DNA from: JBKCUA01 sp046318675
GTDB taxonomy: Bacteria > Pseudomonadota > Alphaproteobacteria > JAJTHO01
Reading direction: 5' to 3'
Assembly (NCBI GenBank): GCA_046318675.1
Contig: JBKCUA010000002.1
Coordinates: forward strand, 1 to 64,000
DNA: 64,000 nucleotides
This document shows positions 17,429-25,975 of this stretch, one piece after another. Position 1 is the first letter of the stretch. Each line of letters begins with the position of its first letter. The position numbers and the translations under genes were made by a program. Below the pieces are notes generated by a model. That model did not search any database. It was given only the letters and a program-made list of their open reading frames with translations, and had not been told where the DNA came from.

Positions 17429-17472
17429 TCCTTTAGGTCAATACGCGTTAATAAAACAGGGGTAGATTTTTT

Positions 17473-20400
17473 ATGGCTGCGCTCCCTGAGATATCTATTC
17501 GTCGCCCGATTTTTGCTACGGTGTTAAATTTATTATTGGTCTTGGTTGGGCTGGTAGCAGGCACGCGCCTCGCAGTGAGGGAGTATCCTAATATTGATTC
17601 GCCGGTGGTCACGGTGGACACTCGTTATGTTGGGGCTTCGGCGGAAGTAATGGAATCCCAGGTAACGAAGCCTCTTGAGGATGCTCTTTCTGGTATCGAA
17701 GGCATTGACTTTATTCGTGCTATTAATAGAGCTGAATCAAGCCAAATTACGGTACAATTTCGCCTCAGCCGCGATCCAGACGGCGCGGCCAACGATGTTC
17801 GTGATCGGGTTGCTCGTACCCGTGCTAGATTGCCTGATGATATTGATGATCCGGTGATTGCAAGGGTAGAGGCCGATGCCACCCCCATTATGTGGGTCAA
17901 TGTTAACAGTGATGTACATAGTGCCTTGGAAGTTTCTGAATATGCTGATTTAGTTGTGCAGGATCGCCTGCAGACCTTGGATGGAGTGGCTCAGGTACGG
18001 TTGTTTGCTGAGCGTCGTTATTCTATGCGAATTTGGCTCGATCGTGATCGGTTGGCGGCGTATCAGGTAACCCCAGGTGACGTGCAAAATGCTCTTAATG
18101 AGCAAAATATTGAAATTCCAGCAGGACGAATTGAAGGTAAAAGCAGGGAGTTTACAGTTTTAGCTCAAACAGATTTGAACACCCCCGAAGATTTTCAAAA
18201 TATCATTTTGCGAAGCAGTGTTGATGGATCCATTGTGCGCCTAAAAGATGTCGCACAAGTTGTTTATGGTCCTGCTGATGAACGGCAGATAGCCCGGTAT
18301 AATAACCGTAATTCTATAGCACTGGGGATTGTTAAGCAATCAGTAGCCAACCCTCTGGATATTTCAGCACAGGTTCGTAAGGTATTGCCTGAAATTGAAA
18401 AATTACTTCCTCAAGGGATGCGGATCAATATCGCCTATGATTCGTCGGTGTTCATTCGCCAGTCAATCGCCAATGTATTTCATACGATTGTTGAGGCCAC
18501 AGTGTTGGTAGTGTTGGTGACGTTTTTGTTTTTGCGTACGGTGCGGGCAACATTGGTGCCGCTGGTGGCTATCCCTGTTTCTTTGATTGGGGCGTTGATC
18601 CTGATGTATGTAGCGGGGTTTACAATTAATACCCTTACAATGTTATCCATGGTCATTGCCATTGGGTTGGTGGTGGATGATGCTATTGTTGTTTTAGAGA
18701 ATAGTTACAGGCATCTAGAGCGTGGTCTTGATCCCTTACACGCGGCCATCAAAAGCATGAGGGAGATTTCTTTTGCGGTAATTGCCATGACCTTGACGCT
18801 GGCGGCGGTGTTTGCGCCGATGGCGTTTTCCACGGGTAAGACCGGGCGGCTTTTTATTGAGTTTGCTTTAACATTGTCGGCAGCGGTGCTGATTTCTGGC
18901 TTTGTGGCTTTGACATTGACGCCCACTATGTGCGCTCGAATGCTCAGAGCCAAGGATTTACATAGCACTCATGGTTTTAGTAAACGGGTAGAGCTGTTTT
19001 TAAGGCATATAGAAGCCCACTATAAAAGCCGTCTTGGTTGGATTATGTCTAAAAAACCCTTGACGCTTATTGTTGCGGGTATATGTGCTGGCTTAGCAGT
19101 ATTGCTATTTATTAGTTTGCCCCGGCAATTGACCCCGATTGAAGATCGCGGGGTGATTTTTTCGGTTACTATGGCACCGGAAGGCTCCACTGTTTGGTAT
19201 AGTGATACTTATTTACAGCAAGTAGAGCAAACACTTCAACATCAGCCTGAAGCCGCTTGGAATTTTACCGTAGTGGGTTTTCCAACAATTGTACAAGGCT
19301 ATAGTGTTTTAGGTTTGAAAGATTGGGGCGAGAGATCCCGACATTCCACAGCTATTGTTGAAGCGATACGGCCTCGCTTGGCACAAGTACCTGGGGTGCT
19401 GGCTTTTCCCATTAATCCTCCCTCACTTGGTCAAGGGGCGCGTTCTCTTCCTATTGAATTCGTAATACAAAGTAGCGGAAGTTATGAAGATCTGGAAAAA
19501 GTTGCTAATACCTTGCTGGGCAAGATGCGGGAAAGTCCATTATTCCGCACGCCAGATAGTGACTTAAAACGTAATAAGCCCGAACTTAAAGTGAGCGTTG
19601 ATCGGGAAAAAACAGCTGCTCTAGGGGTGACGGTGGCTGATATTGGCGCGACTCTTGGTACTGCGCTCAGTGGTACGCCCATCACTCGTTTTAAGCGCAA
19701 CGGTGAGCAATACGATGTGATCGTCCAATTGGCGGATGATCGCCGCCGTACCCCGGATGATTTGACGGCTTTGTATGTTCGGGGTAGGGGTGATGCGATG
19801 ATTCCTTTGCAAAACTTGGTACAAGTGCGTGAAGGTGTAACACCTAGGGAACTTAATCGTTTTAATAAGTTACGTGCCGTAACAATTACTGCTAGCCTAG
19901 CCCAGGGGGTAGGGATTGGTCAGGGATTGGACTTTCTGCGGCAGGCATTGGAAAAAATTGATTCTACGGTTATGTCCGATGTGGCGGGGCAAAGCCGGGA
20001 GTTTAAGGAGGCCAGTAGCAGCCTAGGCATAGTATTCACTTTAGCATTATTGTTTATTTATTTAGTGTTAGCAGCGCAGTTTGAAAGTTGGCGCGATCCG
20101 TTGATTATTCTGCTGGCTGTGCCGTTGGCATTGTTTGGGGCATTGCTGACAGTATGGATAACGGGTGGAAGTATTAATGTATACACGCAGATAGGTCTAA
20201 TTGCTTTAGTCGGCTTGATTGCCAAGAACGGCATTATGATTGTTGAATTTGCTAATCAGCTTCGCGATCGAGGACGCGATGCGGGGGCGGCAGTGGTTGA
20301 GGCGGCGGCCATTCGCTTGCGACCTATTTTGATGACCACGGCGGCCACGGTACTGGGGGCATTGCCGTTAGCACTGGCCAGCGGTGCCGGAGCCGAAAGC

Positions 20401-20559
20401 CGCGCCGCTATTGGTTGGATTATTGTTGGGGGAATGAGTATCGGTACATTGTTCACCTTATTTATCGTGCCAGTATTTTATCAGAAGCTTAGCCGTAGGA
20501 AGAATGCCGTGGTGATAGAAGAAGAGCGATTACAAGGTTATAACACCCTGCATCATTAA
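17473..20559 (+). CDS. RND-family efflux transporter (HAE1-like inner-membrane pump)
   Basis: Proton-driven export pump of the resistance-nodulation-division superfamily, 1028 residues with the expected 12-helix, two-large-loop layout. The start I-S-I-R-R-P-I-F-A-T-V-L and the R-E-Y-P-N-I-D motif are typical of hydrophobic-drug exporters. The TM4 segment V-V-D-D-A-I-V-V-L-E-N holds the paired aspartates of the proton relay, and the matching lysine-containing TM10 segment G-L-I-A-K-N-G-I-M-I-V-E-F is intact. No membrane-fusion protein or outer-membrane factor is adjacent, so it must pair with partners encoded elsewhere. The substrate is unknown. Confidence 0.92.
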   Translation: MAALPEISIRRPIFATVLNLLLVLVGLVAGTRLAVREYPNIDSPVVTVDTRYVGASAEVMESQVTKPLEDALSGIEGIDFIRAINRAESSQITVQFRLSRDPDGAANDVRDRVARTRARLPDDIDDPVIARVEADATPIMWVNVNSDVHSALEVSEYADLVVQDRLQTLDGVAQVRLFAERRYSMRIWLDRDRLAAYQVTPGDVQNALNEQNIEIPAGRIEGKSREFTVLAQTDLNTPEDFQNIILRSSVDGSIVRLKDVAQVVYGPADERQIARYNNRNSIALGIVKQSVANPLDISAQVRKVLPEIEKLLPQGMRINIAYDSSVFIRQSIANVFHTIVEATVLVVLVTFLFLRTVRATLVPLVAIPVSLIGALILMYVAGFTINTLTMLSMVIAIGLVVDDAIVVLENSYRHLERGLDPLHAAIKSMREISFAVIAMTLTLAAVFAPMAFSTGKTGRLFIEFALTLSAAVLISGFVALTLTPTMCARMLRAKDLHSTHGFSKRVELFLRHIEAHYKSRLGWIMSKKPLTLIVAGICAGLAVLLFISLPRQLTPIEDRGVIFSVTMAPEGSTVWYSDTYLQQVEQTLQHQPEAAWNFTVVGFPTIVQGYSVLGLKDWGERSRHSTAIVEAIRPRLAQVPGVLAFPINPPSLGQGARSLPIEFVIQSSGSYEDLEKVANTLLGKMRESPLFRTPDSDLKRNKPELKVSVDREKTAALGVTVADIGATLGTALSGTPITRFKRNGEQYDVIVQLADDRRRTPDDLTALYVRGRGDAMIPLQNLVQVREGVTPRELNRFNKLRAVTITASLAQGVGIGQGLDFLRQALEKIDSTVMSDVAGQSREFKEASSSLGIVFTLALLFIYLVLAAQFESWRDPLIILLAVPLALFGALLTVWITGGSINVYTQIGLIALVGLIAKNGIMIVEFANQLRDRGRDAGAAVVEAAAIRLRPILMTTAATVLGALPLALASGAGAESRAAIGWIIVGGMSIGTLFTLFIVPVFYQKLSRRKNAVVIEEERLQGYNTLHH

Positions 20560-20573
20560 GACCATATTTTATA

Positions 20574-20709
20574 GCTGGTTGCACAATTAAAAGTATATTT
20601 GCAACCAGCGCACGGCACAAAGTGCCGCGGCCGAATGGCCGAACAAAAATAACTTATAGCGCGCTGAAGACTTTATCAATATCTACCGCTAATTACGCAA
20701 CGCGCTATA
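20574..20709 (+). other. cluster of four inverted repeats between the RND gene and sucD
   Basis: The 271-base gap 20560-20830 holds no convincing reading frame but has four stems in a row. They are a perfect 10-bp stem with 16-base loop (20574-20583 with 20600-20609), CGGCAC/GTGCCG with a 3-base loop (20613-20627), CGGCC/GGCCG with a GAAT loop (20628-20641), and TATAGCGCG/CGCGCTATA with a long loop (20655-20663 with 20701-20709). A short T-run follows at 20714. This could be a terminator complex for the pump gene, a structured 5' leader of sucD, or a small RNA. Strand + is assumed from the flanking genes. Confidence 0.5.
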
Positions 20710-20830
20710 TAAATTTTTCAAACTGCGTTAATTCTAGAAACCCCAGATGTCTTGATAATTTTTAGAAGGACATTGCCAGACGCATATCAACCGAGTATGG
20801 TTCGACCTTGTTAAAATAAAGGGAATATAC

Positions 20831-21733
20831 ATGGCCGTTCTTGTTGATAAAAACACTACCGTTATTTGTCAAGGCTTTACTGGTGCTCAGGGAACTTTTC
20901 ACTCAGAGCAGGCTATTGCCTATGGTACTAAAATGGTAGGCGGTGTGACGCCGGGTAAGGGAGGGACTACACATTTGAATTTGCCTGTTTTTGATACAGT
21001 GCATGAGGCGCGGGCTAAGACGGGTTGCACGGCGTCGGTCATTTATGTGCCGCCACCCTTTGCGGCGGATGCAATTCTGGAAGCTGCCGATGCTGGTGTG
21101 CCCTTGGTTGTTTGTATTACCGAAGGTATTCCTGTGGTGGATATGGTGCGTGTGAAGCGTGCTTTGACGGGAAGTAAGACCCGCCTTATCGGCCCAAACT
21201 GTCCCGGTATTATTACTCCTGGTGAGTGCAAAATTGGCATTATGCCTGGTCATATTCATAAGCGTGGTAGTATCGGTATTGTTTCCCGTTCGGGTACCCT
21301 GACCTATGAAGCAGTGGCACAAACAACGGCGGCGGGCTTGGGTCAGACCACCTGTATTGGTATTGGCGGTGATCCTGTCAATGGTACCAATTTTATTGAT
21401 AGCTTAGAATTATTTCTGGCTGATCCCGAAACCAAGGGCATCATTATGATTGGGGAAATTGGTGGCAGTGCCGAGGAAGAAGCGGCGGAATTTTTAATGC
21501 ACAGTAAGATTAAAAAGCCTGTGGCTGGGTTTATCGCTGGGGTAACAGCCCCTCCTGGTAAGCGGATGGGTCATGCTGGTGCTATTATTGCTGGTGGCAA
21601 AGGTGATGCGGCTTCAAAAATGGAGGCGATGCGCCGGGCTGGTATCGTTGTTTCGCCGTCTCCGGCTAACCTGGGCTTAACTATTAAGGCGGTGATGGAA
21701 GGCAAACCCGTTCCGGATGCAAAGGCGGCGTAG
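20831..21733 (+). CDS. sucD: succinate-CoA ligase alpha subunit, orphan
   Basis: ADP/GDP-forming succinyl-CoA synthetase alpha subunit, 300 residues, full length. The CoA-binding domain starts Q-G-F-T-G-A-Q-G-T-F-H, and I-G-P-N-C-P-G-I is conserved. The phosphorylated catalytic histidine lies in G-K-R-M-G-H-A-G-A-I. It acts with the beta subunit SucC in the citric acid cycle. sucC, normally just upstream, is absent on both sides here: the upstream neighbour is an RND pump and the downstream one a phasin. A GGGA ribosome site precedes the ATG. Confidence 0.96.
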   Translation: MAVLVDKNTTVICQGFTGAQGTFHSEQAIAYGTKMVGGVTPGKGGTTHLNLPVFDTVHEARAKTGCTASVIYVPPPFAADAILEAADAGVPLVVCITEGIPVVDMVRVKRALTGSKTRLIGPNCPGIITPGECKIGIMPGHIHKRGSIGIVSRSGTLTYEAVAQTTAAGLGQTTCIGIGGDPVNGTNFIDSLELFLADPETKGIIMIGEIGGSAEEEAAEFLMHSKIKKPVAGFIAGVTAPPGKRMGHAGAIIAGGKGDAASKMEAMRRAGIVVSPSPANLGLTIKAVMEGKPVPDAKAA

Positions 21734-21784
21734 TACTTAGAAATACATTTGTATTCATGTTTTTACCGCACTGCAAAAAAATGC

Positions 21785-21813
21785 TTGACGTCTGATTAGT
21801 GATAGGGCATACA
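21785..21813 (+). promoter_or_regulatory. candidate promoter for the phasin gene
   Basis: TTGACG (5 of 6 to the -35 consensus) and CATACA (3 of 6 to -10) are 17 bases apart, about 60 bases before the phasin ATG. The phasin lies alone between this and a strong terminator, which supports an independent transcript. Confidence 0.45.
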
Positions 21814-21874
21814 ACGCGTACTGGCTGGCTTTTTCTTGTCTGCCTTATTTAATAAAACAGGTAAGGATCACTTT

Positions 21875-22429
21875 ATGACCAATGCACGTGCCAAATCGGC
21901 CAATCCACAACAATCCGCCGCTTCTAACCCGTTGTCAGCTGTTGCTGCTCGCGTTGTTGAACCGGTGGTGAGTGCTGCTGAGACTTTTTTTCAACAGCAA
22001 TCTAAATCTGCTGGTCAGAGCTATGCTCAATTCGCCAGTACCGCAAAGAAAAACCTTCAGGAGGCTACCCAGACCGTGACCAATTCATTCGAAGAAATCA
22101 GCCAAATCCAACGCTCTGCCTTGGAGTCTGTTCTCCAAGCTACCAACACTTTAGCCAAAAGTGCTGAGGAAATTGGTAAAATCGCTGTGGCTTTGAGCCA
22201 GAGCCTGTTTGAGTCCAATGTTGCTGCGGCCAAACAATTGCTGTCCGTCCGCAACGCTCAGGAAGCGTTCGACATCCACACCAGCTTGGCCAAAGACAAC
22301 TTTGACCAGATCGTCAGCAAAGGCACCCAAGTGTCTCAGCTGAGTTTGGAAGCCACCAACAAGGCTCTTCAGCCCCTGCAAAACCAGTTCAACCAAGCCG
22401 TTGAGTCGGTTGTTAAAAAAGCCGCCTGA
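21875..22429 (+). CDS. phasin (polyhydroxyalkanoate granule-associated protein)
   Basis: Type-2 phasin-like protein, 184 residues from the ATG at 21875, chosen because AAGGA lies 7 bases upstream. It is almost entirely amphipathic helix, rich in Ala, Gln and Ser and poor in aromatic residues, with the family pattern A-Q-F-A-S-T-A-K-K-N-L-Q and S-A-E-E-I-G-K-I-A. Phasins coat PHA/PHB granules and control their size and number. The synthesis genes are not in the window. It is monocistronic: own promoter, then a strong terminator. Confidence 0.88.
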   Translation: MTNARAKSANPQQSAASNPLSAVAARVVEPVVSAAETFFQQQSKSAGQSYAQFASTAKKNLQEATQTVTNSFEEISQIQRSALESVLQATNTLAKSAEEIGKIAVALSQSLFESNVAAAKQLLSVRNAQEAFDIHTSLAKDNFDQIVSKGTQVSQLSLEATNKALQPLQNQFNQAVESVVKKAA

Positions 22430-22453
22430 ATTTTCAGCCCGGCCTGATACTAG

Positions 22454-22484
22454 AGAAACCCGCCGCAAGGCGGGTTTCTTTTTT
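22454..22484 (+). terminator. strong rho-independent terminator after the phasin gene
   Basis: An 11-bp perfect stem (AGAAACCCGCC with GGCGGGTTTCT) closed by a GCAA tetraloop is followed by a run of Ts. It is 25 bases after the phasin stop and is the clearest terminator in the window. Confidence 0.95.
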
Positions 22485-22552
22485 CGTATTGTGGCATTTG
22501 CTTGCATCGCATCGCTACTCCGCCTACACAGACTTCAACAGAGGAACTTCTC

Positions 22553-23872
22553 ATGACTGTCGCCACCAAAAAAGCCAACGTCCATACCGTTGATTATAAA
22601 GTTGCTGATATGAGCTTGGCCGATTGGGGACGGCGGGAAATTTCCTTGGCGGAAAGCGAGATGCCGGGTCTGATGCAGATTCGGGCGGAGTATGCGGCGC
22701 GGCAACCCCTGAAAGGCGCGCGGATTGCCGGATGCCTGCACATGACAGTCCAGACAGCTGTTTTGATTGAAACGCTGACGGCGTTGGGTGCTGAGGTGCG
22801 CTGGAGTAGCTGCAACATTTTCTCTACGCAAGATCAGGCGGCGGCGGCTATTGCAGCCTCCGGCGTGGCGGTTTTTGCTTGGAAAGGCCAGACGCTGGAA
22901 GAGGCAGACTGGTGTATTGAGCAAACGATTCTTGGCTCGAACGGTTGGCGTCCCAACATGATTTTGGATGATGGCGGTGACTTAACATTGATGATGCATC
23001 AAAAATTCCCAGAATTGCTTCAAGATGTTAGGGGTATATCCGAGGAAACCACTACGGGCGTACATCGTTTGTATGAGATGCACCGCAAGGGTGAGCTGAA
23101 AGTCCCTGCCATCAACGTTAACGATTCCGTGACAAAATCCAAGTTTGACAACCTGTATGGCTGCCGGGAAAGCTTGGTTGATGGCATCAAGCGCGCCACG
23201 GGCACAATGATTGCCGGCAAAACTGCGGTGGTGGCCGGGTACGGCGATGTAGGCAAAGGTTCGGCGGCGGCCCTGCGCAACCACGGTGCACGGGTTCTGA
23301 TTACGGAAATCGATCCAATTTGCGCTCTTCAAGCGTGTATGGAAGGTTATCAGGTTGTTACAATGGACGAAGCCGTCGGCAACGGCGATATTTTTGTCAC
23401 CGCCACGGGCAATGTTGACGTGATAACCCTCGATCATATGCGGCAAATGAAAGATCGCGCTATTATTTGTAATATCGGCCATTTTGACAGCGAAATTCAA
23501 ATCGATGCCCTGCGCAACTACACTTGGACGGAAATTAAACCCCAAGTGCATGAGGTCGCTTTTCCAGATGGGAAGCGTCTGTTGGTGCTGGCCGAAGGTC
23601 GTTTGGTGAACCTTGGCTGCGCCGCTGGGCACCCTAGTTTTGTCATGAGTGCCAGTTTTAGCAATCAAGTCCTAGCGCAAATCGAACTCTGGCAACATAG
23701 TAAGAAATACAGTGTTGGCGTGTATATCCTGCCTAAACGCCTTGATGAGAAGGTTGCCGCGTTGCATTTGCCAAAATTGGGGGCAAAATTAACGCGGTTA
23801 ACGAAAAAGCAAGCAGAGTACCTCAATATCGATCCCGAAGGTGATTATAAACCAGGACACTACCGCTATTGA
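22553..23872 (+). CDS. ahcY: adenosylhomocysteinase
   Basis: Hydrolyses S-adenosylhomocysteine to adenosine and homocysteine with bound NAD; cytoplasmic, part of the methyl cycle. 439 residues from the ATG at 22553, which follows GAGGA by 8 bases; the longer open frame starts in the terminator region. The N-terminal G-C-L-H-M-T-V-Q-T-A substrate motif, the NAD loop G-Y-G-D-V-G-K-G and the C-terminal K-P-G-H-Y-R-Y are all intact. The end overlaps the following PAS-protein frame by 32 bases, so the two are likely coupled. Confidence 0.97.
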   Translation: MTVATKKANVHTVDYKVADMSLADWGRREISLAESEMPGLMQIRAEYAARQPLKGARIAGCLHMTVQTAVLIETLTALGAEVRWSSCNIFSTQDQAAAAIAASGVAVFAWKGQTLEEADWCIEQTILGSNGWRPNMILDDGGDLTLMMHQKFPELLQDVRGISEETTTGVHRLYEMHRKGELKVPAINVNDSVTKSKFDNLYGCRESLVDGIKRATGTMIAGKTAVVAGYGDVGKGSAAALRNHGARVLITEIDPICALQACMEGYQVVTMDEAVGNGDIFVTATGNVDVITLDHMRQMKDRAIICNIGHFDSEIQIDALRNYTWTEIKPQVHEVAFPDGKRLLVLAEGRLVNLGCAAGHPSFVMSASFSNQVLAQIELWQHSKKYSVGVYILPKRLDEKVAALHLPKLGAKLTRLTKKQAEYLNIDPEGDYKPGHYRY

Positions 23873-25970
23873 TTTTTTCTTGGGGAGTCTAAAAAGACTG
23901 TTGCCCCTTGGTCTTGGTGTGTGGGTTCTTATTTCGCCGGCTCCGGGCAGGACTCAACCATTGTTGTTGATACCCGACGTTCAACAAACAATAGAGCTTG
24001 GGAGCAAAAACCTCTTATTGTGGATTGCTTTTGCAGGATTTTTGCTTTTTATTTTGGTGTTTCTTGGAGTGCTTTTCAAGAATAAAAAACGTAAAAAAGA
24101 TAAGCCCTTGGTGTGCCCGCCATTTATTATGGATATTCCGTCAGAATCTCTTTTTGAGGTGGAGCCATTCGCCATGCGAGAGTCTCCGGTAGCCCCCGTT
24201 GCCCCGCCGTCGATTGATCGCCTGCCCGCGCAATTACGGGCTTTGATAGATCAAATGCCCACGCCTGCGTGGACACGAACCGCAGATGGTCATTTAATTT
24301 TTGTTAATGAAGCCTATACACGAGCAGTAGGAAAATCTTTTTTGGAGGTACTGGAACAACAAATCGAAATTGTTACCTTGGCAGTTGCAGTACAAAATCA
24401 AGCAACGCCTAGTATGGCTCAGCGATATACTCTTATTATGGAGGGGCAACCGAAGCTTTTCGAAATTTCGGAAATGCCACTTGAAGGTAATGCTGGTATG
24501 GTGGGTTTTGCTCGTGATGTGTCGGTGGTGTCTGCGTTAGAACATGATATTGAATATCAAAATACCCTGTATCAAAGTATACTGGATCGCATGGACACAG
24601 CGGTAGCTCTTTTTGACACTAAGAGAAGACTTGTTTTTTATAATAATGCTTTAGCGACTATGTGGGGCTTATCCCCAGATGTTTTAGAAGACGAAGCATT
24701 AACTGTAGAAAAAATATTCGAACACAAACAAAAACAACAACCTTTTCTAGAGGCGAATAACTATGATCGTTTCCTTCTATCTCAAAAACAATTATTCCGC
24801 AGTCTTGTGGAAGAAAAAAAGACCATTCTGGAATTTTTAGATGGTAGGGTGTTTGAGGTAACTATTGTACCCCAGAAGGCTGGAGGGTTATTGTATTGTT
24901 ATCATGACATATCAGAACAGAATAGAAATAAAAAAGCTGTTGAAGTCGCCTATACTGCAGCCCAGTATGCTGGCAATATCTTGGGTATAGGGTTGTTGTG
25001 GTTGAACGCAGCCCATCAGTCCGTACGATGGAATGATAAAGTATTTGATATTTTTAATTTTTCTCAAGATAGTGCAGGAGAGGCACTCTGGCAAAAAATA
25101 ATCAATTCATTAAAAGAGGATGAGGCCAAAAAACTTAAACAAACTCTCTCCTTGGACAATAAAGACACTATATTAGTCAACCTTGATAATAATGGCACTA
25201 TAAAAACAAAAGCGTATTTTCTTGAGAACAAAGAAATTCTACTAGTTTTTGAAGATACTAGTCATCAAGATGCTCTTGAACTGAAATGCCGTCAGAACAT
25301 TGCCCAGTATAGTGCCTTTTTGCAAAAGTATTGCCGAGAATTGCTGGATATGGGGGATGCGATTGCTGCTTTTTCGGCGTTGACCCAACGTTCTAATGTG
25401 CCCCAAAATAAGCGTCATGATTATATAACTTTTATGCACAATGCCAGTGTACAGTTACAAAAAACCTTGCAAACCACATTAAAATTGATAACAGCACAAA
25501 CCCGTAAAACATTGTTAAATCTTAGCGATACCCAGTTATTACCAAGTTTACGTAATGTAGTGGCAGTGCTTGATAAAGATGCAAAAGCCCGTGGTATAAA
25601 GCTGGAGCTATCCTCTTCTTTCGATCTTGGCAGTCTTGTACTTGATGAGGAAAAATTTCGCCAAGCAATAGAACAATTATTACTGTTTTTGATGCGGCAT
25701 ACTGCTGAAGGGGGTGTGATTACTGTACGCGGTCAACGAGATGCTCAAGGTGTTTTCTTGGTATTTGAGGCTACTCATGCTCTTGTTCCCTTGGCATTGT
25801 CCGCGCTTTTTGCACAGGAGGGTAACTTTCTGGATTATGGGGAATACTTGCATCATTTTGGGGTATTGCTGGCGGTAGAAGACTTGCGTAGTCACGGTGC
25901 AACGGTGCATTTTACCGATAATCCGCCGTTTGAGACGCGCATAGAGTGTCGGTTTGATGTGTTGTCGTAA
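23841..25970 (+). CDS. membrane PAS-domain protein, degenerate histidine kinase
   Basis: 709 residues from a GTG at 23841 inside the end of ahcY; the true start is uncertain (a TTG at 23880 is also possible). A weak hydrophobic segment (about 18-32) is followed by a clear transmembrane helix (about 57-79) and a basic K-N-K-K-R-K-K stop. At least two PAS-type domains lie at about 130-225 and 245-365, with a third PAS-like part near 375-470. The C-terminal 200 residues resemble the dimerisation and ATPase regions of sensor kinases. I see no H-E-[LIF]-[RK]-T-P phospho-acceptor, no clear N-box and no D-x-G-x-G ATP loop, so it is probably a pseudokinase, comparable in concept to DivL. Its target is unknown. 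Confidence 0.75.
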   Translation: MIINQDTTAIDFFLGSLKRLLPLGLGVWVLISPAPGRTQPLLLIPDVQQTIELGSKNLLLWIAFAGFLLFILVFLGVLFKNKKRKKDKPLVCPPFIMDIPSESLFEVEPFAMRESPVAPVAPPSIDRLPAQLRALIDQMPTPAWTRTADGHLIFVNEAYTRAVGKSFLEVLEQQIEIVTLAVAVQNQATPSMAQRYTLIMEGQPKLFEISEMPLEGNAGMVGFARDVSVVSALEHDIEYQNTLYQSILDRMDTAVALFDTKRRLVFYNNALATMWGLSPDVLEDEALTVEKIFEHKQKQQPFLEANNYDRFLLSQKQLFRSLVEEKKTILEFLDGRVFEVTIVPQKAGGLLYCYHDISEQNRNKKAVEVAYTAAQYAGNILGIGLLWLNAAHQSVRWNDKVFDIFNFSQDSAGEALWQKIINSLKEDEAKKLKQTLSLDNKDTILVNLDNNGTIKTKAYFLENKEILLVFEDTSHQDALELKCRQNIAQYSAFLQKYCRELLDMGDAIAAFSALTQRSNVPQNKRHDYITFMHNASVQLQKTLQTTLKLITAQTRKTLLNLSDTQLLPSLRNVVAVLDKDAKARGIKLELSSSFDLGSLVLDEEKFRQAIEQLLLFLMRHTAEGGVITVRGQRDAQGVFLVFEATHALVPLALSALFAQEGNFLDYGEYLHHFGVLLAVEDLRSHGATVHFTDNPPFETRIECRFDVLS

Positions 25971-25975
25971 GTGTT

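Noticed and set aside
22982..23668. 228-codon antisense frame within ahcY
   Set aside because: Complementary to the well-conserved adenosylhomocysteinase gene; no ribosome site and no recognisable product.
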